Shown: positions 17,043 through 26,456 of the stretch, in pieces
Layout of the letters: each line of letters starts with the position of its first letter
Position numbering within the stretch: position 1 is the first letter of the stretch
Source: Lachnospiraceae bacterium
Lineage (GTDB): Bacteria > Bacillota > Clostridia > Lachnospirales > Lachnospiraceae
NCBI GenBank assembly: GCA_009911035.1
Contig: QXWO01000041.1
Location: 1 to 56,153 of the forward strand
DNA length: 56,153 nt
Reading direction: 5' to 3'
The notes under the pieces: model-generated
What the model was told of the DNA's origin: nothing
What the model saw: only the letters and a program-made list of their open reading frames with translations
The model's database searches: none
Program-made: the position numbers and the translations under genes

Positions 17043-20000
17043 ATGAATCAAATATCATTTGCACATCTGCATTCCCATACGCCTTACAGTCTGCTGGACG
17101 GATCAAACAAAATTTCCGAATACATAAAACGCGTTAAAGAGCTTGGAATGAAAAGCGCAGCCATCACGGATCACGGGGTAATGTATGGAGTTGTGGATTT
17201 CTACAAATGCGCAAAGGAAGCCGGGATTCATCCGGTCATCGGGTGCGAAGTATATGTCGCCCAGGATTCCATGTCAAACAAAAACGACCGCGGTTATTAT
17301 CACCTTGTACTGCTTGCCGAAAATAATGAAGGCTATCAGAGCCTTATCAAGCTGGTATCGCTCGGCTTTACAGACGGTTTTTATTACCGCCCCAGAATCG
17401 ATTTTAAGGCGCTTTCTGCCCATCATAAGGGTTTAATCGCGCTGAGCGGCTGCCTCGCCGGAGAAGTGCCCAAAAAGCTCTCACAGGGCAATTACAAAGG
17501 AGCCTGTGAAACCGCAATGCTCTACCAGTCGCTTTTTGGCAGGGATAATTATTTCTTAGAACTGCAGGACCACGGAATTCCCGAACAAAAGAAAGTCAAT
17601 CAGCTGCTGGTGCGGATGCATGAAGAGCTGGATATTCCTCTTGTCGCCACAAATGATGTACATTATACAAGGAAAGAGGATGCCGAGGCACACGATGTCC
17701 TTTTGTGCATACAGACAAAAAAACTGCTGACAGACAAAGACCGCTTGCGTTACGAAGGAGACCAGTTCTATGTAAAGTCACCTGAAGAAATGTACCAGCT
17801 CTTTCCTGAAATGCCGGAAGCTTTGGAAAACACGGAAAAAATAGCGAACCGTTGTCAGGTTGAATTTACTTTTAACCATTATCACTTGCCGCAGTTTGAA
17901 ACGCCAAAGGGATATGATTCGTGGGAATATTTAAACAAACTGTGCAGAGACGGACTGATGGAGCGCTACCCCGATTGTTATAAAGAACATGAGGACAGAC
18001 TTTCTTATGAGCTTAACACAATAAAAAAGATGGGATTCGTCGATTATTTCCTGATTACATGGGATTTTATCAATTATGCCAAAGAAAACGGCATACCGGT
18101 CGGTCCCGGACGCGGCTCCGCTGCTGGCAGCCTTGTTGCTTACTGTTTGAAAATTACGGAGGTTGATCCCAAGAAATACAACCTGCTTTTTGAACGTTTC
18201 CTTAATCCGGAGCGTGTAACGATGCCTGATATTGATATCGACTTCTGCTATGAACGGCGCCACGAAGTTATTGACTATGTTGTGTCAAAATATGGCAAGG
18301 ATCAGGTTGCACAAATTGTTACCTTCGGTACTCTTGCCGCTAAAGGCGTAATACGGGATGTTGGACGTGTACTCGGGATACCGGCTTCAACGGTTTCCCA
18401 GATTAGCCAGCTTATTCCAACGGATGCAAAAACCACGCTTGACAGCGCCCTTACAGATGTGCCGGAACTTAAGAAAAAATATGAAAGCAGCGATGCCATA
18501 CGGAAGCTGATTGATATCTCAAAATGCCTTGAAGGACTGCCGCGGCATACATCTACGCATGCAGCGGGTGTTGTTATCTGCCCGAAAGAAGTTTCATCTT
18601 TCGTACCTGTCTGCCTCTCCAGTGAAGGAGCATTGACAACGCAGTTTGTCATGACCACTTTGGAAGAACTCGGTCTGTTAAAAATGGACTTTCTGGGCCT
18701 GCGGACATTGACAGTCATACAAAAGGCAAGGGACGCAATAAAACAGAATTATAATGCCGAGGTTACGTTTGATTACCAGGATCCCTCTGTTTTCCAGTAT
18801 ATCAGCACAGGACAGACAGACGGTATTTTTCAGCTGGAAAGCAGTGGCATGAAAAGCTTTATGCGCCAATTAAAGCCACAAAATCTGGAAGACCTGATTG
18901 CCGGAATATCGCTTTACCGTCCGGGACCTATGGATTTTATCCCCAAATATATCAGCGGAAAAGCAGATCCGGCAAGCATCACCTACGAGATTCCTCAATT
19001 AAAGGAAATTCTCGACCCTACTTACGGGTGCATCATTTATCAGGAACAGGTAATGCAGATTGTAAGGGCGCTGGCCGGCTATAATTACGGCCGGGCCGAC
19101 CTGGTAAGGCGCGCAATGTCAAAGAAAAAAAGCAAGGTCATGGAGGATGAAAGGAAGGTATTCCTTTCCGGCAATGAGCATGTTAAAGGCTGCATCAGCA
19201 ACGGTATCCCGGAAGATGCAGCAAACAGAATTTTTGACCAGATGATTGATTTTGCCAAATACGCCTTCAATAAGTCCCATGCAACGACTTATGCCGTAGT
19301 TGCATACCAGACGGCTTACCTGAAATATTATTACCCGGCAGAGTTTCTTGCCGTACTGATGAGTTCCGTAAGGAGTGATACAGGAAAGACTGCAGAGTAC
19401 CTTCTTTTAAGCCGGCAGCTGTCAATTCCCATAACAAAGCCCGATGTCAATTGCGGAAATTTGGATTTTACGGTTCGGCAAAATGCAATTATTTACTCTC
19501 TGGCATCTATCCGTGATGTAGGCGATAACTGCGTTTCAGACCTTTGTGGGGAACGTTCAAAAAAATCGTTCCAGGACATGAAAGATTTTATTTCACGCAT
19601 GAATTGCTACAGTACCTTCAACAAAAGAACCATAGAGGCATTGATCAAATCCGGGGCTATGGATTGCTTTGGACACACAAGAAAGTATATGATGGAACAG
19701 TATCCCGAAATTTTAAACAGGATCAGCTATGAAAAAAAGAATGGAATGGCAGGCCAGACCCCGTTATTCAGCCTGTTTGCAGCAAAAAAAACCGTACAGG
19801 AAGAAGAGTTTCCGCTCTTAACACTGCTTGCGGACGAAAAAGAGGTTCTCGGCATTTACCTGAGCGGGCATCCTTTGGATGAACTTTACCTGCAATGGAT
19901 GTCCGGTGTAACGGCTAAAAGCACCGATTTTCAGCAGACGGAAGAGAGCTGTGTTCTGAAAGACGGGAAAACGGTCACAGTAGGCGGGATAATATCCTCA

Positions 20001-20444
20001 ATAACTGAAAAACAGACTCGTCAGAAAAAGAAAATGGCAATTATTACACTGGAGGATCTGGTTGGCAGTATAGAGGTGGTTGTCTTTCCGCAAAAGTACG
20101 ATGATTACTGCGAAAAGATGAAAGAAGGGGAAAAAGTTTTTTTTACCGGAACTGTAAAGAATGAGGATGATAAGAATGCAACACTTATCTTTGAAAAAAT
20201 GACACCGATAAATGCTTCCATTTCCGAAATATGGCTTCAGTTTTCTAATATTCAGGAGTACGAAAAACTTAACCATAAACTGGAGCAGCTTTATCCAAGG
20301 TATATCGGTGATGTTCAGATAAAGATTTACCTGAGAAATACAAGGCAGGTGAAATGTCTGGATACAACCCGTCTTTTGGTTAATGAGGAATCATGGAATT
20401 CTTTATGCGATTTATTGGGGCAGGAAAATGTAAGACTTAGATAA
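17043..20444 (+). CDS. dnaE: DNA polymerase III alpha subunit (DnaE type)
   Basis: The replicative polymerase, 1133 residues, a normal length for DnaE. The PHP domain starts at once (HLHSHTPYSLLDG, residues 7-19; AAITDHG; IGCEVYVA) with its metal-binding histidines and aspartates present. The polymerase core has GPGRGSAAGSLVAYC near 352-366 and the catalytic MPDIDIDF at about 394-401. The helix-hairpin-helix region and a C-terminal OB fold (VTVGGIISSI, then MAIITLEDLVGSIEVVVFP) follow. There is no inserted exonuclease, so it is DnaE-type, not PolC. It closes the polymerase operon. Firmicutes chromosomes carry their own dnaE, so an extra, complete copy beside dnaX and holB points to self-sufficient replication. 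Confidence 0.97.
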   Translation: MNQISFAHLHSHTPYSLLDGSNKISEYIKRVKELGMKSAAITDHGVMYGVVDFYKCAKEAGIHPVIGCEVYVAQDSMSNKNDRGYYHLVLLAENNEGYQSLIKLVSLGFTDGFYYRPRIDFKALSAHHKGLIALSGCLAGEVPKKLSQGNYKGACETAMLYQSLFGRDNYFLELQDHGIPEQKKVNQLLVRMHEELDIPLVATNDVHYTRKEDAEAHDVLLCIQTKKLLTDKDRLRYEGDQFYVKSPEEMYQLFPEMPEALENTEKIANRCQVEFTFNHYHLPQFETPKGYDSWEYLNKLCRDGLMERYPDCYKEHEDRLSYELNTIKKMGFVDYFLITWDFINYAKENGIPVGPGRGSAAGSLVAYCLKITEVDPKKYNLLFERFLNPERVTMPDIDIDFCYERRHEVIDYVVSKYGKDQVAQIVTFGTLAAKGVIRDVGRVLGIPASTVSQISQLIPTDAKTTLDSALTDVPELKKKYESSDAIRKLIDISKCLEGLPRHTSTHAAGVVICPKEVSSFVPVCLSSEGALTTQFVMTTLEELGLLKMDFLGLRTLTVIQKARDAIKQNYNAEVTFDYQDPSVFQYISTGQTDGIFQLESSGMKSFMRQLKPQNLEDLIAGISLYRPGPMDFIPKYISGKADPASITYEIPQLKEILDPTYGCIIYQEQVMQIVRALAGYNYGRADLVRRAMSKKKSKVMEDERKVFLSGNEHVKGCISNGIPEDAANRIFDQMIDFAKYAFNKSHATTYAVVAYQTAYLKYYYPAEFLAVLMSSVRSDTGKTAEYLLLSRQLSIPITKPDVNCGNLDFTVRQNAIIYSLASIRDVGDNCVSDLCGERSKKSFQDMKDFISRMNCYSTFNKRTIEALIKSGAMDCFGHTRKYMMEQYPEILNRISYEKKNGMAGQTPLFSLFAAKKTVQEEEFPLLTLLADEKEVLGIYLSGHPLDELYLQWMSGVTAKSTDFQQTEESCVLKDGKTVTVGGIISSITEKQTRQKKKMAIITLEDLVGSIEVVVFPQKYDDYCEKMKEGEKVFFTGTVKNEDDKNATLIFEKMTPINASISEIWLQFSNIQEYEKLNHKLEQLYPRYIGDVQIKIYLRNTRQVKCLDTTRLLVNEESWNSLCDLLGQENVRLR

Positions 20445-20456
20445 TTTAATAGTATG

Positions 20457-20490
20457 TACGGGGGTTGGTTGACAGCTCCCGTATTTTTTT
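20457..20490 (+). terminator. dnaE operon terminator
   Basis: TACGGG (20457-20462) / CCCGTA (20478-20483) stem followed by seven Ts, 13 bases after the dnaE stop. Confidence 0.75.
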
Positions 20491-20955
20491 GTTGTATTTA
20501 ATACAAAACGAATATATAATATAGTTGTCTTTGGTTTTCTTTCATCATATGGATAGATAAAAATGGATGGAAGAGGCTGTCATCTTATTCATTCTTTATC
20601 ATATATTAGAACAGATATTATACAGATATTAAAACAGTAATTGGTAAAAGGATGTTCCAAAACCCCAGTAAAATCAATGAATACCGGAAATATATAGGGA
20701 AACGGTTAGAAAAAAGTGGAAGAAAATCCACAACCAGGGGGTTAAAACATCATATTTGTAGATGAATTATTTTTGAAATGGATGAAAACTTAGCAATAAA
20801 GGATGAAAAGAAATGTAATGTGGATGAAAACTTTTGAAGAGTGGAAAACTTTTTTCCGGTTAGACAGATAAAAATATGGAAAAATATGGAAAATAATGAT
20901 GAAAAAACAGAGAAAATATAGAAAAAAGGAAAAAAGGGCACAACAAAAAAGCCCT
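20491..20955. other. Intergenic spacer, AT-rich
   Basis: No gene seen. The stretch is purine-rich on the plus strand, with repeated GGAAAA/GATGAAAA-like words at 20710-20940, and separates two convergent genes. No clear terminator for the minus-strand gene was found. Confidence 0.5.
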
Positions 20956-22173
20956 CTATGAAGCGAAAATATTAAATACGGACATATTGCGGATATAATG
21001 GCGGGTCAGGGCTCCAAAAGATTCCACTGGCCTGCGCTTTGCTATGTAGTCATTATATACACACGAGATTGCCTGTTTTACCATGTTCATGTTATACTGG
21101 ATGCACATGGATGCCAGATCACGGTAATCATCATTAGTCAGGATCAATGACGGGTACCGGTGGAATGAACCAATGGAGAACATGGTTAAAAGAGCCTGCG
21201 TGCGTTCAGGATCAGCGTAAGACTCTTTATCATTTGCAAGTTCCAGCACATCATTGAGAGAATCAACATGATTTTTAACTTCCTGCTCGCTTTCCAAAAG
21301 CATAGCCTTACGCATATTCTTCTTAGCGTATTCCTGCTTCATACTGAAAGTTACAGAACTGTCTGAGAAAGAATACTGGAAAATGGCATTGCCCTGTTCC
21401 AATGCTTTGCGGATTACATTGCGTTTACAATATGATGGGAGAAAACCGCGTAATTTGTCAAATGTAGAGGTAACATCTGTTAAATTTGGATTTGCAGCAT
21501 CATAAGCAGAGGCGTTATCCACTTCAAGGATCCCCTTTATTGTAAGGCGGAGCGTATTTAGATGATCGACAGCCAGCAGTTCGGAGAGCATATTGCTTGA
21601 CAGACTGAGATATCCCCGTCCACCCTCGCTTGCCGGCTTATGATAATTTTTATATTCCGGTATGTATACATTGATATGGTTATCAGAAATACCGGAATTG
21701 CAAAAGTAGCAATATTCATAGGAACTTAGGATTTCGTTACTGGAACGGATCGTAGCAGGAGTGCAGTCGAGAAGCTCAGCAAGTTCCTTTACACTTACGT
21801 TCTTTATGAAACCAAGTGTATCAGGCTGTAGGAAATGATATGTAATAAAAAGCTTGATGGCGTTCACCTTAAGTGTCGGCTGGTAGCCATAACGGTTTTT
21901 CTCATTGATATACTTGGTATGTGTAGTGTAAGTACTTTCCCACACAGCCTGGGAGCATGTCCGGCACTGCTCATTCAGCGCATCGCAGACCTCTGTAACT
22001 CCTAATGCGGAAAAACGGCACTTTAATTTGCATACTTCACAATTATGGCATCCGGACTTCTCTTCGTTCAGTTTATCTTCAGATTTTTCATAGACTTCTT
22101 TATAATTTTTCTGAAGTCCGATTGCTTTTGTAATAACCGCTTTACCAATGCGTGCATAGCTGTTCAGTTCCAA
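20956..22173 (-). CDS. Putative replication initiator / DNA-binding protein beside iterons
   Basis: About 405 residues if started at TTG 22173, which has AAAGGAG 7 bases upstream; a longer frame reaches 22254 without an RBS. A cysteine cluster (CHNCEVCKLKC, then CRTC about 30 residues later) could bind a metal. A helix-turn-helix-like segment follows (VSVKELAELLDCTPATIRSS) and a long helical C-terminus. The start lies about 130 bases from the iteron array at 22301-23328, the classic arrangement for an iteron-binding Rep. No known Rep family can be named, so the assignment is from position and the HTH. A transcriptional regulator is the alternative. Confidence 0.45.
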   Translation of the reverse strand: MELNSYARIGKAVITKAIGLQKNYKEVYEKSEDKLNEEKSGCHNCEVCKLKCRFSALGVTEVCDALNEQCRTCSQAVWESTYTTHTKYINEKNRYGYQPTLKVNAIKLFITYHFLQPDTLGFIKNVSVKELAELLDCTPATIRSSNEILSSYEYCYFCNSGISDNHINVYIPEYKNYHKPASEGGRGYLSLSSNMLSELLAVDHLNTLRLTIKGILEVDNASAYDAANPNLTDVTSTFDKLRGFLPSYCKRNVIRKALEQGNAIFQYSFSDSSVTFSMKQEYAKKNMRKAMLLESEQEVKNHVDSLNDVLELANDKESYADPERTQALLTMFSIGSFHRYPSLILTNDDYRDLASMCIQYNMNMVKQAISCVYNDYIAKRRPVESFGALTRHYIRNMSVFNIFAS

Positions 22174-22300
22174 AGTAGCGCTCCTTTCCATATCCATATC
22201 AAAATAGATATTGTATTTATCCATATTACAAAACACATAATATGGTATCCTCAAGTTGCATTATAGAATGTTTTGGCAGAAATGTAAATCATGGCGAAAA

Positions 22301-23328
22301 GGCGAAAAAAAGAGTATCAATTTTTGAAAAAGCATGATATTACAGCAGTTTATGAAGGATATTTAATTGGCGAATAAAAAGGCATCATTTTCCGAAAATA
22401 AAGAAATCGAGGGGGTTCCCGAAAGAAATATAGGACAAAAAAATTTTTTTGATCTTTTTTGGTCGAATAAAAAGGTATCAAAAGGTTAAATATTCTCAAA
22501 TTTAAGGTTTTAACATAAAAAAGGCGAATGAAGAGGTATCAAAAATACAATAAAATGAGACGAAGAGTAATTTTTGGCGTAAAAATTTTTTTATTATCAT
22601 CTTGTTTCTGAAAAAAACGGCGAAATTACTGGTTTCATTTTATTTTTTTATGTGATTTGGCGAAGAAAACAACATAAAAAACGCTACATGGCGAAAAAAA
22701 AAGTATCATATTACGATTTCTAATACAGGAAAATATGTTATAAAGCTATTTGATGAATACAAAAAAATGATGCTTGAGAAAAAGGCGAAAAAAAAGGTAT
22801 CATTTTCTCTTAAATAATAGACTTCCACTCATTATTAATAAAAAGGCGAAAAAAAAGGTATCATTTTTGCAAGAATTGGATATAAAGTTATATTGTCAGG
22901 ACATCAGCCTAAACAATTATTGAAAAAAATAGTAAAAAAAGCGAAGAAAAAGGAATCAAAAATTGTCGATTAGGTACTTGTGTAATGAATAATAAATAAA
23001 AGGCGAAAAAAGTGGTATCAAAAAAAGTTCTGTATAATAAATATTGCAGTTGACCGAGTGGGTTAATGCGGCGGAGACAATGAAAAGAGCGAAAAAAAAG
23101 GTATCATTTTGTAAAAAAAAGTACAAAAATGGAAAAAGAGGTAAAATCGGCGAAATAATTAGCATCAAAAATATGTATTCTGCATTATGCTTTTGCCAAA
23201 CTCCATATTGACTATAATGGTCGGCATTTTATTGTTAAAAACAGGCGAAGAAAAAGGTATCATTTTGTAGGAAAAGAGCAAAAAAACGAATAAAAAGTAA
23301 AAAGGCGAAGAAAAGGGTATCATTTTTA
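22301..23328 (+). repeat. Array of about 15 iterons (candidate replication origin)
   Basis: Direct repeats with consensus GGCGAARAAAA then GGTATCATTTT, all in the same orientation. Approximate starts: 22301, 22369, 22461, 22523, 22619, 22659, 22690, 22784, 22845, 22940, 23002, 23088, 23149, 23244, 23304. Several copies differ at 3-8 positions, mainly in the A tract and the TATC core; 22659 is the most degenerate. From 22690 on, start-to-start distances mostly alternate near 61 and 95 bases, close to whole helical turns. The DNA between is very AT-rich. The array contains no convincing gene, lies next to a candidate Rep gene, and fits an iteron origin better than CRISPR because spacers and repeats vary. 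Confidence 0.8.
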
Positions 23329-23335
23329 AGAAGTT

Positions 23336-23669
23336 ATGTATAATTGCATAAAATATAATGGTTCAATACCCTTGGAACATCTTTGCCCGGTAGCGAAAAT
23401 GCTAATGGAATAGAAGATGTTTCATGCTATCATACAGCCACAAGTATGTAACTGAATATATAAGCATGTATACGAAGTTCATTAGAAAGAAAAACAATAA
23501 GAGAAAAGCGGGACAGAGAAACTCATGGAAACGTTGAGGACGGCGACCTGATGGGGGCTATCCGGATCTGTGTGGGGTACACGGTGCTGCTGTTTCGTCC
23601 TCTTCAAGACCGGAAGCCTCTCGAAATCCATATGGAGCGCTCAATAAAATATTGTTGCAAAATATGCTG
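23336..23669. other. Non-coding stretch with an unexplained GC-richer block
   Basis: No confident gene. Positions ~23510-23640 are clearly richer in GC than the iteron DNA and read on the plus strand like a short peptide (GAIRICVGYTVLLFRPLQD from about 23551) without an RBS. An imperfect inverted repeat (GGAACATCTT near 23366, AAGATGTTTC near 23416) lies earlier. It could be a remnant of another element or a structured RNA; I cannot decide. Confidence 0.35.
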
Positions 23670-23698
23670 TTGAATTTTACATCAAATCAGAGTATACT
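23670..23698 (+). promoter_or_regulatory. Promoter of the toxin-antitoxin pair
   Basis: TTGAAT (23670-23675), 17-base spacer, TATACT (23693-23698), 25 bases before the antitoxin start. Confidence 0.7.
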
Positions 23699-23723
23699 AA
23701 GGGCAGGAAAGGAGAATGTGATT

Positions 23724-23984
23724 ATGCCAAATATCAAACCAATCTCTGATTTGAGGAATTACAGTGATGTACTCCGTGATGTATCTGTGGGCGCACCAGT
23801 CTTTCTTACCAAAAACGGACGCGGACGTTATGCAATCATTGACATGCAGGACTATGAAAAAACATGGGCAACCTTAAAACTCATGGGTGAGCTTGCAAAA
23901 GGGAAAAAATCAGGAGAGGAAAAGGGATGGCTTTCGCCCTCGGATGTGAGAGCACATTTCCGGGCGAAGGCAAATGAAGAATAG
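23724..23984 (+). CDS. Phd/YefM-family antitoxin
   Basis: 86 residues from ATG 23724 behind AAAGGAGAATG. The N-terminal Phd/YefM fold is clear: IKPISDLRNYSDVLRDV, then PVFLTKNGRGRYAIIDMQDYE, the DNA-binding dimer that represses its own promoter. The C-terminal tail (LSPSDVRAHFRAKANEE) would wrap the toxin. It overlaps the toxin gene by 11 bases. The pair would stabilise the element by killing or arresting cells that lose it. Confidence 0.88.
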   Translation: MPNIKPISDLRNYSDVLRDVSVGAPVFLTKNGRGRYAIIDMQDYEKTWATLKLMGELAKGKKSGEEKGWLSPSDVRAHFRAKANEE

Positions 23985-24312
23985 CATCCACTACTCTCCG
24001 GAAGCCCAGAACGACATGGACGAGATTTGGGAGTATATTGTCTTTGAATTATGCAATCCGCAAGCCGCTGAAAATACCGTAAACAAAATCATGGACGCCG
24101 TTGACGAACTGGAGAATTTTACAGAAATTGGCGCTTTGCTGTCCTCTGTGACAGATATAGAAAGTGACTACCGATTTCTCATCAGTGGAAATTACATGGT
24201 TTTTTACCGTGTGAACGGGCAGGATGTGTATATTGACCGTGTTCTCTACGGCAGACGGGATTATCTTCGGATTCTCTTTCCTGATCTGCCGCAGAATGAC
24301 AACGAAGGATAA
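23974..24312 (+). CDS. RelE/ParE-family toxin
   Basis: 112 residues. It has the ParE/RelE fold signature: IHYSPEAQNDMDEIWEYI at the N-terminus, a helix with AENTVNKIMDAVDELENF, then YRFLISGNYMVFYRVNGQDVYIDRVLYGRRDY at the C-terminus, typical of the plasmid stabilisation ParE branch. ParE toxins act on gyrase and RelE toxins cut mRNA; the sequence alone does not decide which, though the C-terminal RVLYGRRDY is more ParE-like. It is coupled to the antitoxin and ends in a terminator. Confidence 0.88.
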   Translation: MKNSIHYSPEAQNDMDEIWEYIVFELCNPQAAENTVNKIMDAVDELENFTEIGALLSSVTDIESDYRFLISGNYMVFYRVNGQDVYIDRVLYGRRDYLRILFPDLPQNDNEG

Positions 24313-24333
24313 GACAAAATATGGTAACGATGG

Positions 24334-24362
24334 AACCGCTGGCTGACGCAGGCGGTTTTTTA
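24334..24362 (+). terminator. Toxin-antitoxin terminator
   Basis: AACCGC (24334-24339) / GCGGTT (24352-24357) with a 12-base loop and a run of Ts. Confidence 0.7.
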
Positions 24363-24525
24363 TTGCTTCGGACCAACCTGGTCTGAAGTAATAAAAGAAG
24401 AAAAGATGAAATTGTATTTTACAGAAATGCGTAATCAATTATTGGAAGAAAATTGTAAGGCAATTAATGATATTTATATGAGTAAGACAATTTAATGGGA
24501 TGAATATACACATAATTTTGCTGTT

Positions 24526-24563
24526 TCTGTCTATACTTTATGCTAGGATGAAGCATAGACAGA
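24526..24563. repeat. Isolated inverted repeat
   Basis: TCTGTCTAT (24526-24534) and ATAGACAGA (24555-24563) are perfect 9-bp arms; ATGC...GCAT pairs inside. No T run follows. It lies in the gene-free stretch 24313-24707, where nothing else is evident apart from the two terminators. Confidence 0.45.
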
Positions 24564-24669
24564 ATCCCGTTTCACGCAAAGAAGTGCATGTAATGTATAA
24601 TGTTGTCACCCGTTAAGATATGGAGCAGAAAATGGTGTCTCTTGTACCTGACAGATATAAGAGAAAAGA

Positions 24670-24689
24670 GAGTCTATCAATGATAGCTC
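24670..24689 (-). terminator. Probable terminator of the minus-strand Rep-like gene
   Basis: CTATCA-A-TGATAG stem extended by GAG/CTC with a single-base bulge, about 20 bases beyond the stop, followed on the minus strand by a pyrimidine-rich tract. Confidence 0.5.
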
Positions 24690-24707
24690 CCTTTAATAAA
24701 TACAGAT

Positions 24708-26168
24708 TTATCCCCAAATATCTTCTAATTCCAGTTGCGTACCACTTCCCGTCTCATAATTTTTAGGGATAAGGTCCGATTTCTCATCATCTGTAAGGTT
24801 ATAAAAATATAGGGTAAAAGCCCCTTTGCTCTGCTGGTATTCATATTTTGCAAGTGCAATTTTTTTCTCTACAAATTCGTCCAGCGTCTGCTTTATCAGT
24901 AAAATGTTGTCTGCTTTTTTCCGCTTTTTAAAGAGTATGATCCGTTGAAAATAGGAATAGTCATAACTCTTTACAAGATGCCCGTCCTCATTGGGAATGG
25001 AAGATGAGGATAAGGTGATACGCTCTTTTTGCAGGTTGTGATATAACAGCCTGCTTAGGTCAAGTTCCAATGAATTATAACTGCTGGCAGTAACCGCAAT
25101 CATCTGTTTTTTGGTAACAGCATCAAACAGTATATTACCGAATGTGACAATGGCATATTCTTTGCCGTCTTTTTCCGGAGTCATCACATTGTCAAAGAAA
25201 TTAAAGGTTAACAAAGCTTCTTCAGGGTTATCTTTACTGTATAAACGAAAAGTAGTTCCTGCCATTGTATGGAGCCTTGTTTTAACGTCCTCATAGCAAC
25301 GTTTGTTTGGGCGGCTGTTCAGTGCCTTTGCAAGTGTGCCGATTTCGATTGTTATAGCCCTGCTTTCATAAAAATCCAGTTTGATGTTGTTGATCAGCGT
25401 TAATAGAATTTGGTTATCTTTGGAGTCAAATACCTTTAATTTTTGCCGATCCTCAATATGCTCAGAGTCTCCGCTTACGAGCATTTGGAACACCGTATTT
25501 TCTGCATCAAAGCTAATCAAATCTGCAACATAGGAATCAACTGATTTCTGAAGAGGGACTGAATATCGGTTTGGCGCAAAAAAAGGAGTATCCAATAAAA
25601 TTTCAGGTTTTTTTGCGAAATAAGCTTCTATATTTCCATCCCAGTAAACAATGATACTGTCAATCAGGTTAATGATCAGATCTATCTGGAACGAGGACAT
25701 AATCTGATTTCTGGTCTTGTCGGATATAAGAGGATATTCAATCAAAAGTGACTTATCATTTTGAGCCCATTCATTTATAGCAGTATTATATTTTTTAATG
25801 GTCGATTCCACATCTTTGGCGTCGTATATTTTCAGAAAACTGTGGCCTGGAAGGATCTCAAAGTTATGCTGGATGGAATAAAACGGATGTTTTTTATTCG
25901 TTATCTCATATTTTTCAATATTTTCCTGCTGCGCTTTTAACCAGCGGCTTTTTTTCTGTCGGCGCATTTTTACCTGTACACCATAGATAGATTTTAATTC
26001 TGACTTTCCGGTTTCCTCTTTGACATATTCCCATAACGTATCAGCAATCAGATCATTTAGGTTGCTGTAGATAGGAAATACTTTTAAATGCTCTATTTCA
26101 AAGAAATTAACCAGAGCCTCATTAAGGTTGTCTGCAAGAGACGATATCAGCTGTTTAGGGTATGCCAT
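24708..26168 (-). CDS. Putative plasmid replication initiator (winged-helix)
   Basis: 486 residues with a good RBS (AAGGAGGTACCT). The central part has two consecutive wHTH-like units: KVFDSKDNQILLTLINNIKL leading to TIEIGTLAKALN...YEDVKTRLHTMAG, and later DYSYFQRIILFKKRKKADNI. This resembles two-winged-helix initiators of the broad Rep/TrfA type, but no family can be named with certainty. The N-terminal part is helical and basic (VKMRRQKKSRWLKAQQ). It is separated from the iterons by the toxin-antitoxin pair. Its competitor for the initiator role is the Cys-cluster protein at 20956-22173; the two may act at different steps. Confidence 0.5.
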   Translation of the reverse strand: MAYPKQLISSLADNLNEALVNFFEIEHLKVFPIYSNLNDLIADTLWEYVKEETGKSELKSIYGVQVKMRRQKKSRWLKAQQENIEKYEITNKKHPFYSIQHNFEILPGHSFLKIYDAKDVESTIKKYNTAINEWAQNDKSLLIEYPLISDKTRNQIMSSFQIDLIINLIDSIIVYWDGNIEAYFAKKPEILLDTPFFAPNRYSVPLQKSVDSYVADLISFDAENTVFQMLVSGDSEHIEDRQKLKVFDSKDNQILLTLINNIKLDFYESRAITIEIGTLAKALNSRPNKRCYEDVKTRLHTMAGTTFRLYSKDNPEEALLTFNFFDNVMTPEKDGKEYAIVTFGNILFDAVTKKQMIAVTASSYNSLELDLSRLLYHNLQKERITLSSSSIPNEDGHLVKSYDYSYFQRIILFKKRKKADNILLIKQTLDEFVEKKIALAKYEYQQSKGAFTLYFYNLTDDEKSDLIPKNYETGSGTQLELEDIWG

Positions 26169-26206
26169 AGGTACCTCCTTAAACCATGTCCAAAGGTTTA
26201 TATGTT

Positions 26207-26235
26207 ATTATAACGCAGAAAATGAAAAAAGGCAA
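26207..26235 (-). promoter_or_regulatory. Promoter of the Rep-like gene
   Basis: Minus strand: TTGCCT (26235-26230), 17-base spacer, TATAAT (26212-26207). AAACC/GGTTT arms in the leader (26181-26199) could form a small hairpin near the RBS. Confidence 0.6.
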
Positions 26236-26351
26236 AAAAAGAGTTGACAAGTTTACGATTTCCGGAACGAATGACTTGCGGAAATAGAATAATAATGATA
26301 AAATGATAAAAACTATTTTTATTTTTTAGCTTACTCCATTGGGGAAAGGCA

Positions 26352-26381
26352 TTGATTTAATTCCTGGAAACAGGTTATATT
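26352..26381 (+). promoter_or_regulatory. Promoter of the methylase-helicase-clamp operon
   Basis: TTGATT (26352-26357), 18-base spacer, TATATT (26376-26381). Confidence 0.5.
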
Positions 26382-26400
26382 ATGAGAAATAAAAGTAGTC

Positions 26401-26425
26401 AGCCTCTTATGGGGCTTTTTTTTGT
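26401..26425 (+). terminator. Leader terminator hairpin before the methylase gene
   Basis: AGCCTC (26401-26406) / GGGGCT (26411-26416) with one G-T pair and a TTAT loop, then a nine-T run, between the promoter and the RBS. The placement matches the other replication leaders. Confidence 0.6.
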
Positions 26426-26456
26426 GCCAAAAAACAAATCATAAAAGGAGGTAATA

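Noticed and set aside
17043-20444. PolC-type polymerase
   Set aside because: No exonuclease domain is inserted in the PHP region and the order of motifs is that of DnaE.
22301-23328. CRISPR array
   Set aside because: Repeats are AT-rich and imperfect, spacings are irregular, and no cas genes occur; iterons explain the pattern better.
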